Source: Rhodovulum marinum
Lineage (GTDB): Bacteria > Pseudomonadota > Alphaproteobacteria > Rhodobacterales > Rhodobacteraceae
DNA: 64,000 nt
Direction of reading: 5' to 3'
Assembly (NCBI RefSeq): GCF_004343075.1
Contig: NZ_SLXP01000002.1
Span: 496,001 to 560,000, forward strand
Part shown: piece after piece, positions 1 to 9,864 of the stretch
Numbering within the stretch: the stretch's first letter is position 1
How the letters are laid out: the number at the start of each line of letters is the position of its first letter
Position numbers and translations under genes: made by a program
Notes under the pieces: generated by a model
What the model was told of the DNA's origin: nothing
Seen by the model: only the letters and a program-made list of their open reading frames with translations
Database searches by the model: none

Positions 1-901
1 CGGCGATGTTGTCGCGCTGCAGCCTGGCCATCGCGGCCCGCGTCGCATGGGTGGCCGAGCCCTGGTGGGGTTGCAGCAGCACGTTCGACAAGGCATGAAA
101 CCGCGGGTCGATATCGGGTTCGTTGCGGAAAACGTCCAGCGCCGCCCCGCCCAGCCGCCCCGTTTCCAGCGCGTCCAGCAGCGCCGTCTCGTCGACGCAA
201 CTGCCGCGCGCGATGTTGACCAACACGCCCGCCGGGCCCAGCGCCTCGATCACCGCGGCCGAGACATACCCCGCCGTCTCGGGGCCACCGACCAGCGCCA
301 CGACCAGGAAATCCACCCCGCGCGCCAGTTCCACCGGGTCGGCATGAAAGGCCCAGCCCGGCGTCTGTTTCGGGGCACGGGAATGATAGTGGATCTCCAT
401 GCCGAAGGCCGCCAGCCGGGTCGCGATGGCCCGCCCGATCCGGCCCAGCCCCAGGATACCGGCCCGCGCCCCGCCGATCTTGCGCTGCAGCGGCCAGGCC
501 CCGCCCCCGGCCCAACCGCCCGAGCGCACGAACCGGTCGGCCGCGACCAGGCCACGCGCCTGCGTCAGCAACATCGCCACCGCCAGGTCGGCCACGTCAT
601 CGGTCAGCACCCCCGGCGTGTTGGTCACGGCCACGCCGCGGGCCCGCGCCGCGGCCAGGTCGATCGCGTCATACCCGACGCCGTAATTCGCCACGATCCC
701 CAGCCTGGGCAACAGGTCCATCTGGGCCGCGCCGAACCGGGCCTGCCCGCTATAGGCCACGGCGGTGACGGCGGCACGCGTGGCCTGGTCCAGCCCGCCC
801 AGCAGGTCCGGCCCCGCGACATGCGCCGCCCCCAGTTCATCGCGCAGCGCGGCCAGGTCGTCCGCGTCATAGGCCCCGATCGCCAGTGTCGTCCCCGTCA
901 T
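1..901 (-). CDS. D-2-hydroxyacid dehydrogenase, 3' part missing (window edge)
   Basis: NAD(P)-dependent reduction of 2-keto acids such as glyoxylate or hydroxypyruvate is the family role. Reading leftward from the ATG at 901 the frame stays open to base 1, so about 300 residues are visible and the C-terminus is outside the window. The Rossmann motif GILGLGRIGRAI lies near residue 145. The three family catalytic residues are visible: Arg in NIARGS, Glu in NEPDI, His in QPHQGS. The substrate cannot be told from sequence. It is divergent from opgG and has no obvious operon partner here. Confidence 0.85.
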   Translation of the reverse strand, partial: MTGTTLAIGAYDADDLAALRDELGAAHVAGPDLLGGLDQATRAAVTAVAYSGQARFGAAQMDLLPRLGIVANYGVGYDAIDLAAARARGVAVTNTPGVLTDDVADLAVAMLLTQARGLVAADRFVRSGGWAGGGAWPLQRKIGGARAGILGLGRIGRAIATRLAAFGMEIHYHSRAPKQTPGWAFHADPVELARGVDFLVVALVGGPETAGYVSAAVIEALGPAGVLVNIARGSCVDETALLDALETGRLGGAALDVFRNEPDIDPRFHALSNVLLQPHQGSATHATRAAMARLQRDNIA

Positions 902-1302
902 CGCGATGGCTTCCCGTTCCTGCAGGGCCGCCGGCCCCGGTTGCCGCCCCGTTCTGCCCCATGGCGCGGCGCGAGAAAAGGTCGCATCCCCGGCTCGTCG
1001 CCGGCCCGGAAAAACGGCGCAAACCCAAGCCTGTAAGCAGGTTTCCGCCGATCAGCCACAGGTTTAGCGGCCAAACTCCGCACTTCTCCTCAAAGAGAGA
1101 TTGCAGCCGCCGAAAGATACACCAAATTCCGCTCACGGAATGCCGCGGAGCGGCGTGATTCTGCCGTGCAGCATGACGGAATCACGACACACCGGGACAA
1201 ACCGCTTTTCTCGTGGCAACCAATAGATGCGAGCTGCTGCGCAAGGGGCGCCCCATGAAGCCAGGCTTTTCGACTACCGGGCACGGGTCCGGCAGGTCTT
1301 TC
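902..1302. other. Divergent intergenic region upstream of opgG
   Basis: About 400 bases between the dehydrogenase and the preferred opgG start. The opgG frame is open from a GTG at 1213 and an ATG at 1255, so part may be coding. It must hold promoters for both directions, but I see no clear operator. The only structure is a short inverted repeat ATTCCG-CTCA-CGGAAT near 1127-1142. Confidence 0.5.
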
Positions 1303-2871
1303 ATGACACGACGCCAGACGCTGGCCGCGCTGGCCGGCACGGCCGCGGCCGCCGCGCTGTTGCCGCCGATTGCGGCGGCGCAGCAGGCCGAACCGATGGC
1401 GATGCCCCCCGCACCGTTCTCGTTCGACGCGCTCGCCGAGCGGATGCGCGCGCTGGCCGCCACGCCCTACCGCAGCCCGCCCGAACCCGAAGGCGTGATC
1501 GCCGGGCTGGATTACGACGCCTATCGCCGGATCCGCTTTCGCCCCGACCATGCCCGCTGGTCCGGCACCGAGGCGGCGTTCCGGCTGCATGCCTTCCACC
1601 CCGGCTGGCTCTACAAGGCGCCGGTCACGCTGTACGAGGTGGTGGACGGGACCGAACGGCCGATGGCCTTCTCGGCCGAGGATTTCGAATATGACGGCGC
1701 GTTGGCCGACCGCGTGCCCGCGGGGCTGGCCCTGCCCACCGTCGCGGGGTTCCGGCTGCACGCGCCGCTGAACCGGGCCGACATCTTCGACGAGGTGGTG
1801 GTGTTCCTGGGCGCGTCCTATTTCCGGGCACTGGGCCGGGGCAATGTCTATGGCCTCAGCGCGCGGGGTCTTGCGATCAACACCGCGATCGGCAAGGGCG
1901 AGGAATTCCCCCGCTTCAGCGCGTTCTGGATCGAACGCCCCGCCCCGGGCGCCGACCACGTGACCCTGCATGCCGCACTGGAAAGCCCGTCTGCGACGGG
2001 CGCCTTCCGCTTCGTGGTGCGGCCGGGCGAAAACACCGTGATCGACGTCACTGCGCGGCTGTTCCTGCGCGAGGACGTGGCGCAACTGGGCGTCGCGCCG
2101 CTGACCTCGATGTACCTGCTGGGCGACAACGACCACGGCACGTTCGACGATTTCCGCCCCCGCGTGCATGACAGCGAGGTGCTGGTGCTGAACACGCGCG
2201 GCGGTGAAACCTTCGTGCGCCCGCTGAACAACCCGCCGCGCCTGGCCAGTTCCTACCTGGGCACCCGCGACCCGGTATCCTTCGGGCTGGTCCAGCGCGA
2301 CCGTGCCTTCGACAGCTACCTGGACGCGGGCGCCCATTACGAACGCCGCCCCTCGCTGATGGTGGAACCGCTGGGCGACTGGGGCAAGGGCACGGTCCGG
2401 CTGGTGGAAATCCCCTCCGACCTGGAGGGCAACGACAACATCGTGGCGTTCTGGGTGCCCGACGCGCCCGCCCGCAAGGGTGACGCGCTGGAATTCGCCT
2501 ACCGTATGCACTGGGGCGCGACGCCGCCGGGCGCGGCCTGCACCGAACGCGCGCGGATCGTGCGGACGCGTGTCGGCAAGGGCGGCGTCTCGGGCGTCGA
2601 GGGCGGCCATGACCGGCGCAAGTTCGTGGTCGATTTCGCAGGCGGCACGCTGTCGGGCCTGCCCGACGATGCCGAGATCGAACCGCAGGTGCATGCCAGC
2701 GGCGGCGAGATCGTGGAAACCGTGCTGTCGCGCATTTCCGGCACCCAGACCTGGCGGCTGGTGATCGAGGCGCGCGCCGAACCCGGCGCCCTGGTGGAAC
2801 TGCGCGCCGAGCTTGCGGGTTATGGCAGGCCTCTCAGCGAAACCTGGCTTTACCAATGGATCAAGGAATGA
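1303..2871 (+). CDS. opgG: Glucan biosynthesis protein OpgG (MdoG family), Tat-exported
   Basis: Periplasmic protein needed to build the backbone of osmoregulated periplasmic glucans. I start at 1303 (522 residues), which puts the twin arginine of MTRRQTLAAL right at the N-terminus, followed by a hydrophobic alanine-rich stretch and an AAA-type cleavage region; upstream in-frame starts at 1213 (GTG) and 1255 would leave an unusually long n-region. The body matches the MdoG/OpgD family (for example SFDALAERMRALA, FRLHAF, YLLGDNDHGTFDDFRP). It begins an opgG-opgI-opgH-opgC operon of the type described in Rhodobacter sphaeroides; opgI overlaps its 3' end. The Tat signal is more typical of OpgD, so an OpgD-like ancestry is possible. 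Confidence 0.9.
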   Translation: MTRRQTLAALAGTAAAAALLPPIAAAQQAEPMAMPPAPFSFDALAERMRALAATPYRSPPEPEGVIAGLDYDAYRRIRFRPDHARWSGTEAAFRLHAFHPGWLYKAPVTLYEVVDGTERPMAFSAEDFEYDGALADRVPAGLALPTVAGFRLHAPLNRADIFDEVVVFLGASYFRALGRGNVYGLSARGLAINTAIGKGEEFPRFSAFWIERPAPGADHVTLHAALESPSATGAFRFVVRPGENTVIDVTARLFLREDVAQLGVAPLTSMYLLGDNDHGTFDDFRPRVHDSEVLVLNTRGGETFVRPLNNPPRLASSYLGTRDPVSFGLVQRDRAFDSYLDAGAHYERRPSLMVEPLGDWGKGTVRLVEIPSDLEGNDNIVAFWVPDAPARKGDALEFAYRMHWGATPPGAACTERARIVRTRVGKGGVSGVEGGHDRRKFVVDFAGGTLSGLPDDAEIEPQVHASGGEIVETVLSRISGTQTWRLVIEARAEPGALVELRAELAGYGRPLSETWLYQWIKE

Positions 2872-3041
2872 GTGCAGAGCGTATCATCGACCCCGAAACC
2901 GCGCTTGCGATCGAGGCCACCCATTGGGCGCCGCCCGCCGCGCCGCTGGACATGCCGCGCCAGGTGCTGGAGCAGGCACCGCGCCACGAGGGCGTTCTCG
3001 CCTGGCTGATGCGCCTGCTGCGCCCGGTTCAGCACGGCTAG
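2868..3041 (+). CDS. opgI: Small OpgI-like protein between opgG and opgH
   Basis: A 57-residue protein starting with MSAERIIDPETALAIEATHW; its ATG sits inside the ATGA that ends opgG (4-base overlap), and an upstream in-frame ATG exists at 2856. Its position matches opgI of the R. sphaeroides opgGIHC operon, whose function is not established. It has no membrane segment. The Pro-rich stretch PPAAPLDMPRQVL resembles what usually opens the cytoplasmic N-terminus of OpgH, so it may be a detached OpgH N-terminal piece; that is inference. opgH follows 8 bases later. Confidence 0.7.
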   Translation: MSAERIIDPETALAIEATHWAPPAAPLDMPRQVLEQAPRHEGVLAWLMRLLRPVQHG

Positions 3042-3049
3042 GCCCCGCC

Positions 3050-4819
3050 ATGCCCGGCCCCCTTTCCCCCGACATGCCCACCCGCGCGCTGCGGGCGGCG
3101 GCGCTTGCCTTTGCCGCGCTGGCCGCGGGGGCGGCGGCCGCCCTGCTGGCCGAGGCCGCGACCCAGGACGGCCTGCATGGCTGGGACGTGGTGCGCACGG
3201 TGCTGATCTTCGCGACCACCGCGTGGCTCGCCTGGGGGGCCGCGGGCGCGTTCGCCGGGCTGGCGCCGCGCCGCCGCCGCGCCGCCCCGGTGCCCCTGGT
3301 GATGCCGCACCCGCCGACCGTCGTGCTGGTGCCCGTGTGCAACGAGGACCCGGTGGCCACCTTCGCCCGCATCGCGGCGATGGACGGCTCGATCCGCGCG
3401 GCGGGGCTGACTGTCGATATCGCGGTTCTGTCCGACACCCAGGACCCCGCCGCCGCCCAGCGCGAGCGCGACGCCTTTGCGCGCCTTCTGGCCGAAACCG
3501 GGGGCGCGGGGCGGCTGTTCTATCGCCGCCGGACCGACAATCGCGGGCGCAAGGCCGGCAATATCGAGGAGTTCATCAGGACCTCGGGCGGGGCCTATCG
3601 CTTTGCCGTGATCCTGGACGCCGACAGCCTGATGGAGGGCGAGACGATCCGCCAGATGATCGCGCGGATGCAGGCCGACCCGCGGCTGGGGCTGTTGCAG
3701 ACCCTGCCCAAGGTGATCGCAGCGCGGTCGCTGTTCGGCCGGGCGATGCAGTTCTCGGCCGCCTTCCACGCCCCCGTTTTCGCCCGCGGGCTGGCGCGGA
3801 TGCAGGGCGCGACGGGGCCGTTCTGGGGCCATAACGCCATCGTCCGGGTGCGCGCCTTCGCCGAAAGCTGCGGCCTGCCGGCGCTGTCGGGCCCGCCGCC
3901 CTTTGGCGGGCATATCCTCAGCCACGACTATGTCGAGGCGGCACTTCTGGCGCGCGCCGGCTGGAAGGTCGAACTCGACGAGACCATCGAAGGGTCTTAC
4001 GAGGAAGGCCCCGACAACATCCTGGCCCATGCCCGCCGCGACCGGCGCTGGTGCCAGGGCAACCTGCAGCACGCCCGCCTGCTGACCGCGCCCGGCCTGG
4101 CCCCGTGGAGCAGGTTCGTCTTCTTCCAGGGCATCTTCGCCTATCTCGCCTCGCTCTTGTGGGCGGGGTTCCTGGTGGCCTCGATCGCCGCCACCGTGAC
4201 CGCGCCGCCGCCCGACTATTTCCCCGAACCCTACCAGCTGTTCCCGGTCTTCCCCTCCGACCGGACCAAGGAAATCATCACGCTGGCCATCGGCATCGTG
4301 GGGCTTCTGGTGCTGCCCAAGTTCTCGATCCTCGGCAGCGCCGCGCTTTCGGGCCGGGCGCGGGGCTTCGGCGGGCGGGCGCGGGCCGCGGGGTCGGTGA
4401 TGGTGGAAATCCTGCTGTCTTCCGTGCTGGCGCCCCTGATGCTGGCCTACCAGTCGCGCGCGGTCCTGCAGGTGCTGTCGGGCCGCGACGGCGGCTGGCC
4501 CGCGAACCAGCGCGGCGAAGGCCGGCTGAGCCTGCGGGCGAGCCTGGGCGCGGGCTTCTGGATCCTCGCCCTCGGCGCGCTGTCACTGGCCGCGGTCAAG
4601 GCGGTGGCGCCTGCGCTGACCGTGTGGCTGTTGCCGGTCTGCCTGCCGATGCTGGCCGCGCCGCTGCTGATCTGGGCCACGTCGCACCCGCTGGGCGGGG
4701 GGCTGTTCACCACCCCCGACGAGACCGACCCCGCACCGGTGATCCGTGCCTTCCACGCGTGGCACGCGCGATGGACCGCGCCCGCCCAAGAGACGGTAGC
4801 GTTCGATGCGGCGGCCTGA
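3050..4819 (+). CDS. opgH: Glucan glucosyltransferase OpgH (GT2, membrane)
   Basis: Inner-membrane family 2 glycosyltransferase that polymerises glucose from UDP-glucose and exports the chain. 589 residues from the ATG at 3050, 8 bases after opgI; an ATG at 3074 is an alternative. Two hydrophobic segments near the N-terminus (AALAFAALAAG..., TVLIFATTAWLAW) precede the catalytic domain with VVLVPVCNED, the DxD motif in VILDADSLMEG and the processivity motif RRDRRWCQGN. Several membrane helices follow (FFQGIFAYLASLLW onward). The N-terminus is short for the family, consistent with a split into opgI. The 3' end overlaps opgC by 14 bases. Confidence 0.93.
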   Translation: MPGPLSPDMPTRALRAAALAFAALAAGAAAALLAEAATQDGLHGWDVVRTVLIFATTAWLAWGAAGAFAGLAPRRRRAAPVPLVMPHPPTVVLVPVCNEDPVATFARIAAMDGSIRAAGLTVDIAVLSDTQDPAAAQRERDAFARLLAETGGAGRLFYRRRTDNRGRKAGNIEEFIRTSGGAYRFAVILDADSLMEGETIRQMIARMQADPRLGLLQTLPKVIAARSLFGRAMQFSAAFHAPVFARGLARMQGATGPFWGHNAIVRVRAFAESCGLPALSGPPPFGGHILSHDYVEAALLARAGWKVELDETIEGSYEEGPDNILAHARRDRRWCQGNLQHARLLTAPGLAPWSRFVFFQGIFAYLASLLWAGFLVASIAATVTAPPPDYFPEPYQLFPVFPSDRTKEIITLAIGIVGLLVLPKFSILGSAALSGRARGFGGRARAAGSVMVEILLSSVLAPLMLAYQSRAVLQVLSGRDGGWPANQRGEGRLSLRASLGAGFWILALGALSLAAVKAVAPALTVWLLPVCLPMLAAPLLIWATSHPLGGGLFTTPDETDPAPVIRAFHAWHARWTAPAQETVAFDAAA

Positions 4820-6005
4820 TCCCACGGCCCCGGCGAAACGGCCGCGCGATCCCCGGATCGACGCGTTCCGCGGGCTTGCGCTGGTGATGATCTTCGTCGA
4901 CCACGTGCCCGGCAACCCCTACGAACATTTCACCCTGCGCAATTTCGGGTTTTCCGACGCGGCCGAGTCGTTCTTCGTGATGTCGGGCATCGCCGCGGGG
5001 CTGGCCTATTCGGGCCGGTTCCTGCCGGGCGCGCTGGCGCGTGACGGGCTGTGGGCGGCGGTCCGGCCGGTCTGGGGCCGGGCCTGGACGCTATATCTTT
5101 CGCAACTGTTCCTGACCGTCTGGGCGATCGCGATCTTTGCCTGGGGGGCGTCCACCTTCGACCTGCCCGGACTGCTGACCAAGATCAACCTGCGCCAGGT
5201 GTTCGAGAATACCGGCGCGGCACTGGTGGGCATCCCGGCGCTGACGCACCAGCTGGGGTACGTGAACATCCTGCCGGCCTATTCGGTGCTGCTGCTCTGC
5301 ACGCCGCTGGCCCTGGTGATCGGGCTGCGCCGCCCGCTGGCGCTGGCCGCGCTGGCGGCGGGGCTGTGGTTCGCGGCCGGTCTGTGGCGGCTCAACCTGC
5401 CGAACTATCCCAACCCGGGCGGCTGGTTCTTCAACCCGCTGGCCTGGCAGGCGGTGTTCGTCACCGGCCTGTTGATCGGGTTGCGCCTGCGCGAGGGCGC
5501 GCGACTGGTGCCGGTCTCGCGGCGGCTGTTCTGGCTGGCGGTGGGCTACCTGGTGCTGGTCATCGCCTGGATGAAGATCGACCCGCTGGGCCATTGGCTG
5601 AACCACCAGCTGTCCCTGCTGGGCAAGGCCGGGGCGCCGTTCCACCTGATCTCGCATGACAAGACCTTCCTTGCGCTGCCGCGTCTGTTGCACGTGCTGG
5701 CGATGGTCTACGTGATCTCCTGCCTGCCAGCGGTCACCGCCGCGGCGGCCAGCGCGCTGGCCGCGCCGCTGCGGCTGATGGGGCGGCAGGGGTTGCTGGT
5801 GTTCTGCACGGGCACGCTGATCTCGCTGGCCTTCCAGGTGGCCATGGCCGCCCGGCCGGGGGAGGCCTGGCTGGCCTGGGGGCTGCCGCCGCTGGGCATC
5901 GCCGGGATGCTGGCCGCCGCTGCCCTGGGCGATGCGGCCCGGGCGCGCCGTCGCCCGCAGGCCGCCGCTGCCGGGGCCACGCCGCATGGCATCGCGGCGG
6001 AGTAA
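4806..6005 (+). CDS. opgC: OpgC, glucan succinyl-modification membrane protein
   Basis: Multi-spanning membrane protein that adds succinyl groups to periplasmic glucans in R. sphaeroides. 399 residues; after a basic N-terminus comes RIDAFRGLALVMIFVDH and SFFVMSGIAAGLAY, characteristic of the OpgC family, followed by roughly ten hydrophobic segments and a basic, alanine-rich tail. The ATG lies 14 bases inside opgH, so translation is probably coupled. Last gene of the operon; the convergent caspase-like gene ends 9 bases beyond. Confidence 0.9.
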   Translation: MRRPDPTAPAKRPRDPRIDAFRGLALVMIFVDHVPGNPYEHFTLRNFGFSDAAESFFVMSGIAAGLAYSGRFLPGALARDGLWAAVRPVWGRAWTLYLSQLFLTVWAIAIFAWGASTFDLPGLLTKINLRQVFENTGAALVGIPALTHQLGYVNILPAYSVLLLCTPLALVIGLRRPLALAALAAGLWFAAGLWRLNLPNYPNPGGWFFNPLAWQAVFVTGLLIGLRLREGARLVPVSRRLFWLAVGYLVLVIAWMKIDPLGHWLNHQLSLLGKAGAPFHLISHDKTFLALPRLLHVLAMVYVISCLPAVTAAAASALAAPLRLMGRQGLLVFCTGTLISLAFQVAMAARPGEAWLAWGLPPLGIAGMLAAAALGDAARARRRPQAAAAGATPHGIAAE

Positions 6006-6014
6006 TCCGGCAGA

Positions 6015-7835
6015 TCAGGGCGCGTCGCGCACCACGCGCATGCCGACATTGGCCTGGCGCTGGGTCGCCGGGATGCCCACCCGGTAGGTGACGCGCAGGT
6101 TGGCCGGCGGATCGTCCCACGATCCGCCGCGCAGCACCCGCGAGGCACAGCGCCCGTCGGTCCGCGCCCGGCCATCGGCAGGGGCGCCCGCGTGGCTGTC
6201 GTTCCAGCAATCGGCGGTCCATTCCCACAGGTTGCCCGAAAGGTCGAACAGCCCGAAGGCATTGGCCGGGTAGCTGCCGCGCGCCGCGATCTCGGGCGCG
6301 CCATCGGCACAGGCGGTGTTGCGCCAGCGAAAGCGCGACTCCGCATCGGCGGCATTGGCATGGGCACAGGCGGCCTCGGCCCCACCCTCCCACGGGAAGG
6401 GGCCGTCGCCGCCCGCCTTCAGCGCGTATTCGAATTCGCCCTCCGTGGGCAGCCGATAGCCCGCGCCGGGCGCCTGTTCGTTCAGCCAGGCGGTAAGGCG
6501 CACGGCGTCCTCCCAGTTCAGGCAGGCGGCGGGCGAGGCGTCGTTCACCGGATAGCCCGGCGCGCCCCAAAAGGCGGCTGCGTCCTTGCGCATCCGCCCG
6601 TCCGGCGTCCACACGTAACAGCCGCGCGGCACCTGCTGGCCGGTCTCGGCCTCGTAGCGGCGCACCAGCCCGACCGAAACCTCGCGCGCGGCCATCAGGA
6701 ACGGCGCAAGCGTCTGGGGCGTGGCGGGCTTCTCGGCGGCCGGGGCCCCGGCCTCGGTCGCACCCAGAACGGTCTCGCCACCCGGCAGGGCGACGAGTTC
6801 GGGGCAGGCCGCGCAATCGCGCGTGGGACCGGCAGGCGGCGGGGCCGTTTCGACCGGCGGTGCCTCGACCTCGGCGGGTGCCTCGGGCGGCGCGGTGCCG
6901 CGATCAGGCACCAGCGCCGCGGTTTCGAACTGACCCAGCCGGGCGCGGGCCACCTCGGCGAAGATGCCGCGCGGGAAGGCGTCGAGATAGGCGCGATAGC
7001 CCGCCGGCCCCGCCGCCTCGCCCAGCGCCTGCCACAGCGCGATATCGCGCTCGGTATCGTCGGGGGGCGGCGCCTCGGCGGGGGTGAGATACAGTTCCCG
7101 CAACAGCGACGAGGTCGACCAGGGCCGCTGCCGCCCGGCGGTCGTGTCGAACACGTCGGCACGCACCCGCGTCATCATCTGGTTGATTTCCAGCCCCTCG
7201 GTCGCGACATGGTCCAGCACCGCCTCGGTAAAGGGGCTGTGATCGCCCGCGCCGTCATAGGCGACCTTGCCCGGGTCGGTGGCGAACCCCACGAAGATGC
7301 CGCCCACGGTTTCCACCGGGGCCAGCCCCCGCCCCAACAGCGCCGCGGACCGCGCCCGGCCCATCGACCGCGCCAACTGGGTTTCGAACGGGTTGTCCCG
7401 GCAGGCGTCCAGCAGCACCACGTTGGTCTTGGCGCTGCGCTCCATCCCGGCGATCACCAGGTCCAGCGGCATGGCGTAAAGTTCGACATCGCCCTCGCGT
7501 TCCAGTGCCGCGTCGGTCGGGATCAGGTAGTTGCGCCCGGCCATCTGGATGCCGTGCCCGGCATAGAAGAACAGCGCCAGATCCGCCCCCTCGGCCCGGC
7601 GCGAGAAATCGCGGATCGCCGCCCGCAGCCCCGCCCCGTCCAGGTCCAGCCCGGCCGTCACCTCGAACCCGATCTCCTCCAGCGCGGCGGTAATCGCGCG
7701 GGCGTCGTTGGTGGGGTTGGGCAATTCGGGCGCGGCCCGGTAGGCGCCGTTGCCGATCACCAGCGCCACGCGCCGATCGGCCAGCCCCGGCAGGGCCGAC
7801 ATGACCAGAAGGACGATACCGATGATGATCCGCAT
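6015..7835 (-). CDS. Secreted caspase-like peptidase (C14) fused to an FGE-like domain
   Basis: 606 residues. Residues 1-20 form a signal peptide. Residues 21-245 are a caspase-like p20 fold: VALVIGNGAY, catalytic His94 in YAGHGIQ and Cys145 in LLDACRDNPF. A Pro/Glu/Thr-rich linker (about 280-340) leads to a formylglycine-generating-enzyme (SUMF1) domain from about 350: YRLPTEGEFEYA, GNLWEWTADCW, RVLRGGSW, GMRVVRD. The cysteine pair that active aerobic FGE carries just after the GGS(Y/W) motif is absent (SWDDPPANLRVTYR), so this half is probably a binding or structural module. The caspase half keeps its His/Cys dyad. The substrate is unknown. Monocistronic as far as I can see. Confidence 0.85.
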   Translation of the reverse strand: MRIIIGIVLLVMSALPGLADRRVALVIGNGAYRAAPELPNPTNDARAITAALEEIGFEVTAGLDLDGAGLRAAIRDFSRRAEGADLALFFYAGHGIQMAGRNYLIPTDAALEREGDVELYAMPLDLVIAGMERSAKTNVVLLDACRDNPFETQLARSMGRARSAALLGRGLAPVETVGGIFVGFATDPGKVAYDGAGDHSPFTEAVLDHVATEGLEINQMMTRVRADVFDTTAGRQRPWSTSSLLRELYLTPAEAPPPDDTERDIALWQALGEAAGPAGYRAYLDAFPRGIFAEVARARLGQFETAALVPDRGTAPPEAPAEVEAPPVETAPPPAGPTRDCAACPELVALPGGETVLGATEAGAPAAEKPATPQTLAPFLMAAREVSVGLVRRYEAETGQQVPRGCYVWTPDGRMRKDAAAFWGAPGYPVNDASPAACLNWEDAVRLTAWLNEQAPGAGYRLPTEGEFEYALKAGGDGPFPWEGGAEAACAHANAADAESRFRWRNTACADGAPEIAARGSYPANAFGLFDLSGNLWEWTADCWNDSHAGAPADGRARTDGRCASRVLRGGSWDDPPANLRVTYRVGIPATQRQANVGMRVVRDAP

Positions 7836-7933
7836 GGGGTCCCGTTCGCCGCGCTGTTTCCCGCCAACAGGCTAGCGGGATCGGGGCGGGTTCGCCAAGT
7901 GCGCATTCCCCGCCCGCGCCCGGATCGGGGACG

Positions 7934-8893
7934 TTATTCGCCCTCGGGGAAGAAACAGGCGACCTTGTGGCCGTCGCCGTCCAGCGCGGGGCGTTCGGCC
8001 CGGCAGCGGTCCTGCACCTTCCAGCAGCGCGCGGCGAAGGGACAGCCCGGCGGGATGTTCAGCGGCGAGGGCAATTCGCCCGACAGCTTGATCCGCTCTT
8101 TCTGGCTTTTCGGATCCGCCACCGGCGTCGCCGACAACAGCGCGCGGGTATAGGGGTGGCGGGGATTGCCGAACACCGCCTCCTTGGTGCCGGTTTCCAC
8201 CGCGCGGCCCAGGTACATCACCATGATCTCGTCGCAGACATGGCGGACCACCGACAAATCGTGGCTGATGAACAGGTAGGTCAGGCCCAGCCGTTCCTGC
8301 AGATCGAGCAGCAGGTTCAGGATCTGGCTTTGCACCGACAGGTCCAGCGCCGAGACGGGTTCGTCCAGCACCAGCACCTTGGGTTCCAGCATCAGCGCGC
8401 GGGCCACCGCGATGCGCTGGCGCTGCCCGCCCGAGAACATGTGCGGGTAGCGGTCGTAGAACTCGGGCCGCAGGCCCACCAGCCCCATCACCTCGCGCAC
8501 CTTGGCCTCGCGCTCGGCGCGCGACATCTCGGGGCGGTTGATCTTGAGCGGTTCGGACAGGATCGCGCTGATCCGCTGGCGCGGGTTGAGCGACCCGTAA
8601 GGGTCCTGGAACACGATCTGCACCGCGTCGCGATGCGCCTCCCACTGGTCGGGGGTGATCTCGGTGCCCTCGATGGCGAAATGGCCCGCGGTGGGCGGCT
8701 CGATCATGGTGACGACGCGGGCCAGCGTGGATTTCCCGCAGCCCGACTCGCCCACCACGGCCAGCGTCTTGCCGCGCGGGATGGCAAAGCTGACCTCGGA
8801 CAGGGCACGGATTTCGCGCGGCTTGGACAACAGCCCGCCGCCGACCTCGTAGAAACGCGACAGGCCGGTGGCGGTGACGACGGATGCGGTCAT
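7934..8893 (-). CDS. dppF: Oligopeptide/dipeptide ABC transporter ATPase, DppF type
   Basis: Second ATP-binding subunit of a peptide importer, cytoplasmic face. 319 residues from the ATG at 8893, which shares ATGA with the end of dppD. Walker [11 protein letters not shown]-loop [14 protein letters not shown], signature SGGQRQR, Walker B VLVLDEP and the switch His in FISHDLSV are all present. The C-terminal oligopeptide-transporter extension carries the Cys motif [10 protein letters not shown]. Last gene of the seven-gene leftward operon. Confidence 0.93.
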   Translation of the reverse strand: MTASVVTATGLSRFYEVGGGLLSKPREIRALSEVSFAIPRGKTLAVVGESGCGKSTLARVVTMIEPPTAGHFAIEGTEITPDQWEAHRDAVQIVFQDPYGSLNPRQRISAILSEPLKINRPEMSRAEREAKVREVMGLVGLRPEFYDRYPHMFSGGQRQRIAVARALMLEPKVLVLDEPVSALDLSVQSQILNLLLDLQERLGLTYLFISHDLSVVRHVCDEIMVMYLGRAVETGTKEAVFGNPRHPYTRALLSATPVADPKSQKERIKLSGELPSPLNIPPGCPFAARCWKVQDRCRAERPALDGDGHKVACFFPEGE

Positions 8894-9861
8894 CCCCTGC
8901 CCTCCTCGGTCAACGGGTAGTGACAGCGCGCAAGGCCCATCCCGGGCGGCTGCACGGGCGGCGGCGTGGTGCGGCACAGCTCATCGGCATGGGCGCAGCG
9001 CGGCGCGAACAGGCATCCCCTGGGCCGGTCGAACTGGCCCGGCACCACGCCCGGGATCGTCGGCAACACGCGCGAGGTGGCCCGTTCGGGCAGCGCGGCC
9101 AGCAGCGCGGCGGTATAGGGGTGATGCGGGGTTTCGAACAGCGGGCCCACGGGCTGATCCTCGACCTTCTGGCCCGCGTATTGCACGCTGACGCGGCGCG
9201 CGGTTTCGGCGACCACGCCCATGTCATGCGTGATCAGGATCAGCGCCATGCCGGTTTCGGCCTGCAAATCGGTCAACAGGTCCAGGATCTGCGCCTGGAT
9301 CGTCACGTCCAGCGCCGTGGTGGGTTCGTCCGCGATCAACAGGCGCGGGCGGCAGGCGATGGCCATCGCGATCATCACCCGCTGGCTCATGCCCCCCGAC
9401 AGCTGGTGCGGAAAGGCGTTCAGCCGCCGCGCGGGATCGGGAATGCCCACCATCTCCATCAGCTCCAGCGCGCGGGCATGGCGTGCCTTGCGGTCGAGGC
9501 CGAGATGCTTTTTCAGCCCCTCCTTGATCTGGAAGCCGACCGTGAAACACGGGTTCAGCGACGACATCGGCTCCTGGAAGATCATCGCGATGTCCTTGCC
9601 GACGATGCGCCGGCGGGTGCGCGGCGTGATCGCGCGCAAATCCTGCCCGTCGAAGCTCATCTCGTCGGCCGTGACCGTCGCGGTCCAGGGCAGAAGGCCC
9701 ATCAAGGCCAGCATCGCCACCGACTTGCCCGAGCCCGACTCGCCCACGATGGCCAGGATTTCGCCGGGGTCGACGGTCACGTCCATCGCGTCCACCGCCC
9801 GGAACTGGCCCGAGGCGGTGGCGAAATCGACCGAGAGGTTGCGGATACGCAGCAACGTCAT
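8890..9861 (-). CDS. dppD: Oligopeptide/dipeptide ABC transporter ATPase, DppD type
   Basis: First ATP-binding subunit of the peptide importer. 323 residues with Walker [11 protein letters not shown]-loop [12 protein letters not shown], signature LSGGMSQR, Walker [13 protein letters not shown], switch LITHDMGV, and the C-terminal RGCLFAPRC extension typical of Opp/Dpp ATPases. It pairs with DppF, whose start overlaps its stop. Upstream dppC ends 3 bases before its ATG. Confidence 0.93.
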   Translation of the reverse strand: MTLLRIRNLSVDFATASGQFRAVDAMDVTVDPGEILAIVGESGSGKSVAMLALMGLLPWTATVTADEMSFDGQDLRAITPRTRRRIVGKDIAMIFQEPMSSLNPCFTVGFQIKEGLKKHLGLDRKARHARALELMEMVGIPDPARRLNAFPHQLSGGMSQRVMIAMAIACRPRLLIADEPTTALDVTIQAQILDLLTDLQAETGMALILITHDMGVVAETARRVSVQYAGQKVEDQPVGPLFETPHHPYTAALLAALPERATSRVLPTIPGVVPGQFDRPRGCLFAPRCAHADELCRTTPPPVQPPGMGLARCHYPLTEEGRG

Positions 9862-9864
9862 GCC

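Noticed and set aside
1090-2856. 588-codon minus-strand open frame
   Set aside because: Antisense of opgG, which has a clear family match and signal peptide.
6192-8153. 653-codon plus-strand open frame
   Set aside because: Antisense of the caspase/FGE gene and dppF; low-complexity translation without motifs.
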